From NCBI GenBank assembly GCA_947632085.1, contig CANRNY010000020.1, positions 1-32,577 of the forward strand: a stretch of DNA of 32,577 nt. Reading direction: 5' to 3'. The notes under the pieces are model-generated. The model was not told the origin of the DNA, made no database searches, and saw only the letters and a list, made by a program, of their open reading frames with translations. The position numbers and the translations under genes are program-made. Below, one piece after another: positions 32,512 through 32,577 of this stretch; within the stretch, counting starts at the first letter, position 1; each line of letters starts with the position of its first letter. The stretch comes from an uncultured Bacilli bacterium (GTDB lineage: Bacteria > Bacillota_I > Bacilli_A > RF39 > UBA660).

Positions 32512-32577
32512 GTGTGCCGTGCATGGCATATATCTAGTTGGTGAAAGTCCAATGCACGCGTAGGTATCAACGAAGTG
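32512..32577 (+). mobile_element. 5' end of a group II (IIC-type) intron, cut by the window edge
   Basis: The sequence after the terminator starts GTGTGCC, matching the GUGYG 5' consensus of group II introns. It continues GTGCATGGCA and AGTTGGTGAAAGTCCAA, the layout of domain I of bacterial class C introns. Class C introns characteristically insert just past intrinsic terminator stems, exactly as here. The ORF and the rest of the ribozyme lie outside the window. Confidence 0.7.

Overview
The window is AT-rich, densely packed DNA from a low-GC Bacillota-type bacterium. It has strong GGAGG/AGGTGAT ribosome sites, sigma-A promoters that are often extended TGn-TATAAT, and compact hairpin-plus-T terminators at most gene ends. 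Lys, Asn, Ile and Tyr are abundant, TGA is a normal stop, and all identified essential genes are of Firmicute type (htpG, gmk, dxs, purA, ssrA). I infer an uncultured, gut-type Bacilli/Erysipelotrichia/RF39-like organism; the species cannot be named from the sequence alone.

Layout. 1-600 is a junction of accessory DNA: a frameshifted partial gene, an intact tRNA-Trp, a 5' half of a second tRNA-Trp that ends just past the anticodon loop, and a pair of 10-bp direct repeats resembling integrase arm sites. 693-7878 carries cardiolipin synthase and a run of mostly forward genes: membrane proteins, an HD hydrolase, an APH-fold kinase, a GNAT acetyltransferase, a zinc-ribbon membrane protein, a DUF5684-like membrane protein behind a promoter with a G8 spacer, a TSCPD protein and a tiny basic protein. 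7940-10560 holds a TetR regulator divergent from htpG, whose promoter carries a CIRCE-like operator. 11353-13519 is a translation and nucleotide cluster (peptide deformylase-like, YbaK-like deacylase, ASCH protein, guanylate kinase).

13589-22461 is dominated by envelope proteins of unknown function: a DUF308/HdeD-like protein, a 1034-residue protein with a disordered repeat tail followed by a two-helix membrane protein, and a reverse-strand operon. The operon encodes a membrane-anchored degenerate J-domain protein and a 767-residue surface protein with sixteen cysteine-pair modules. These two systems are the best candidates for undescribed biology.

22702-23064 is tmRNA. Between it and 23523 lie near-identical direct repeats, several RNA hairpins and a 56-codon ORF whose start codon lies in a hairpin. 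Then come a DUF1810 protein and a protein that looks like a catalytically dead fragment of PolC.

25088-32270 is mostly reverse strand: DUF421/YetF, a four-helix membrane protein, dxs, purA, a HAD-like protein and a zinc alcohol dehydrogenase. The window ends with tRNA-Thr(CGU), its terminator, and what looks like the 5' end of a group IIC intron placed directly after that terminator stem.
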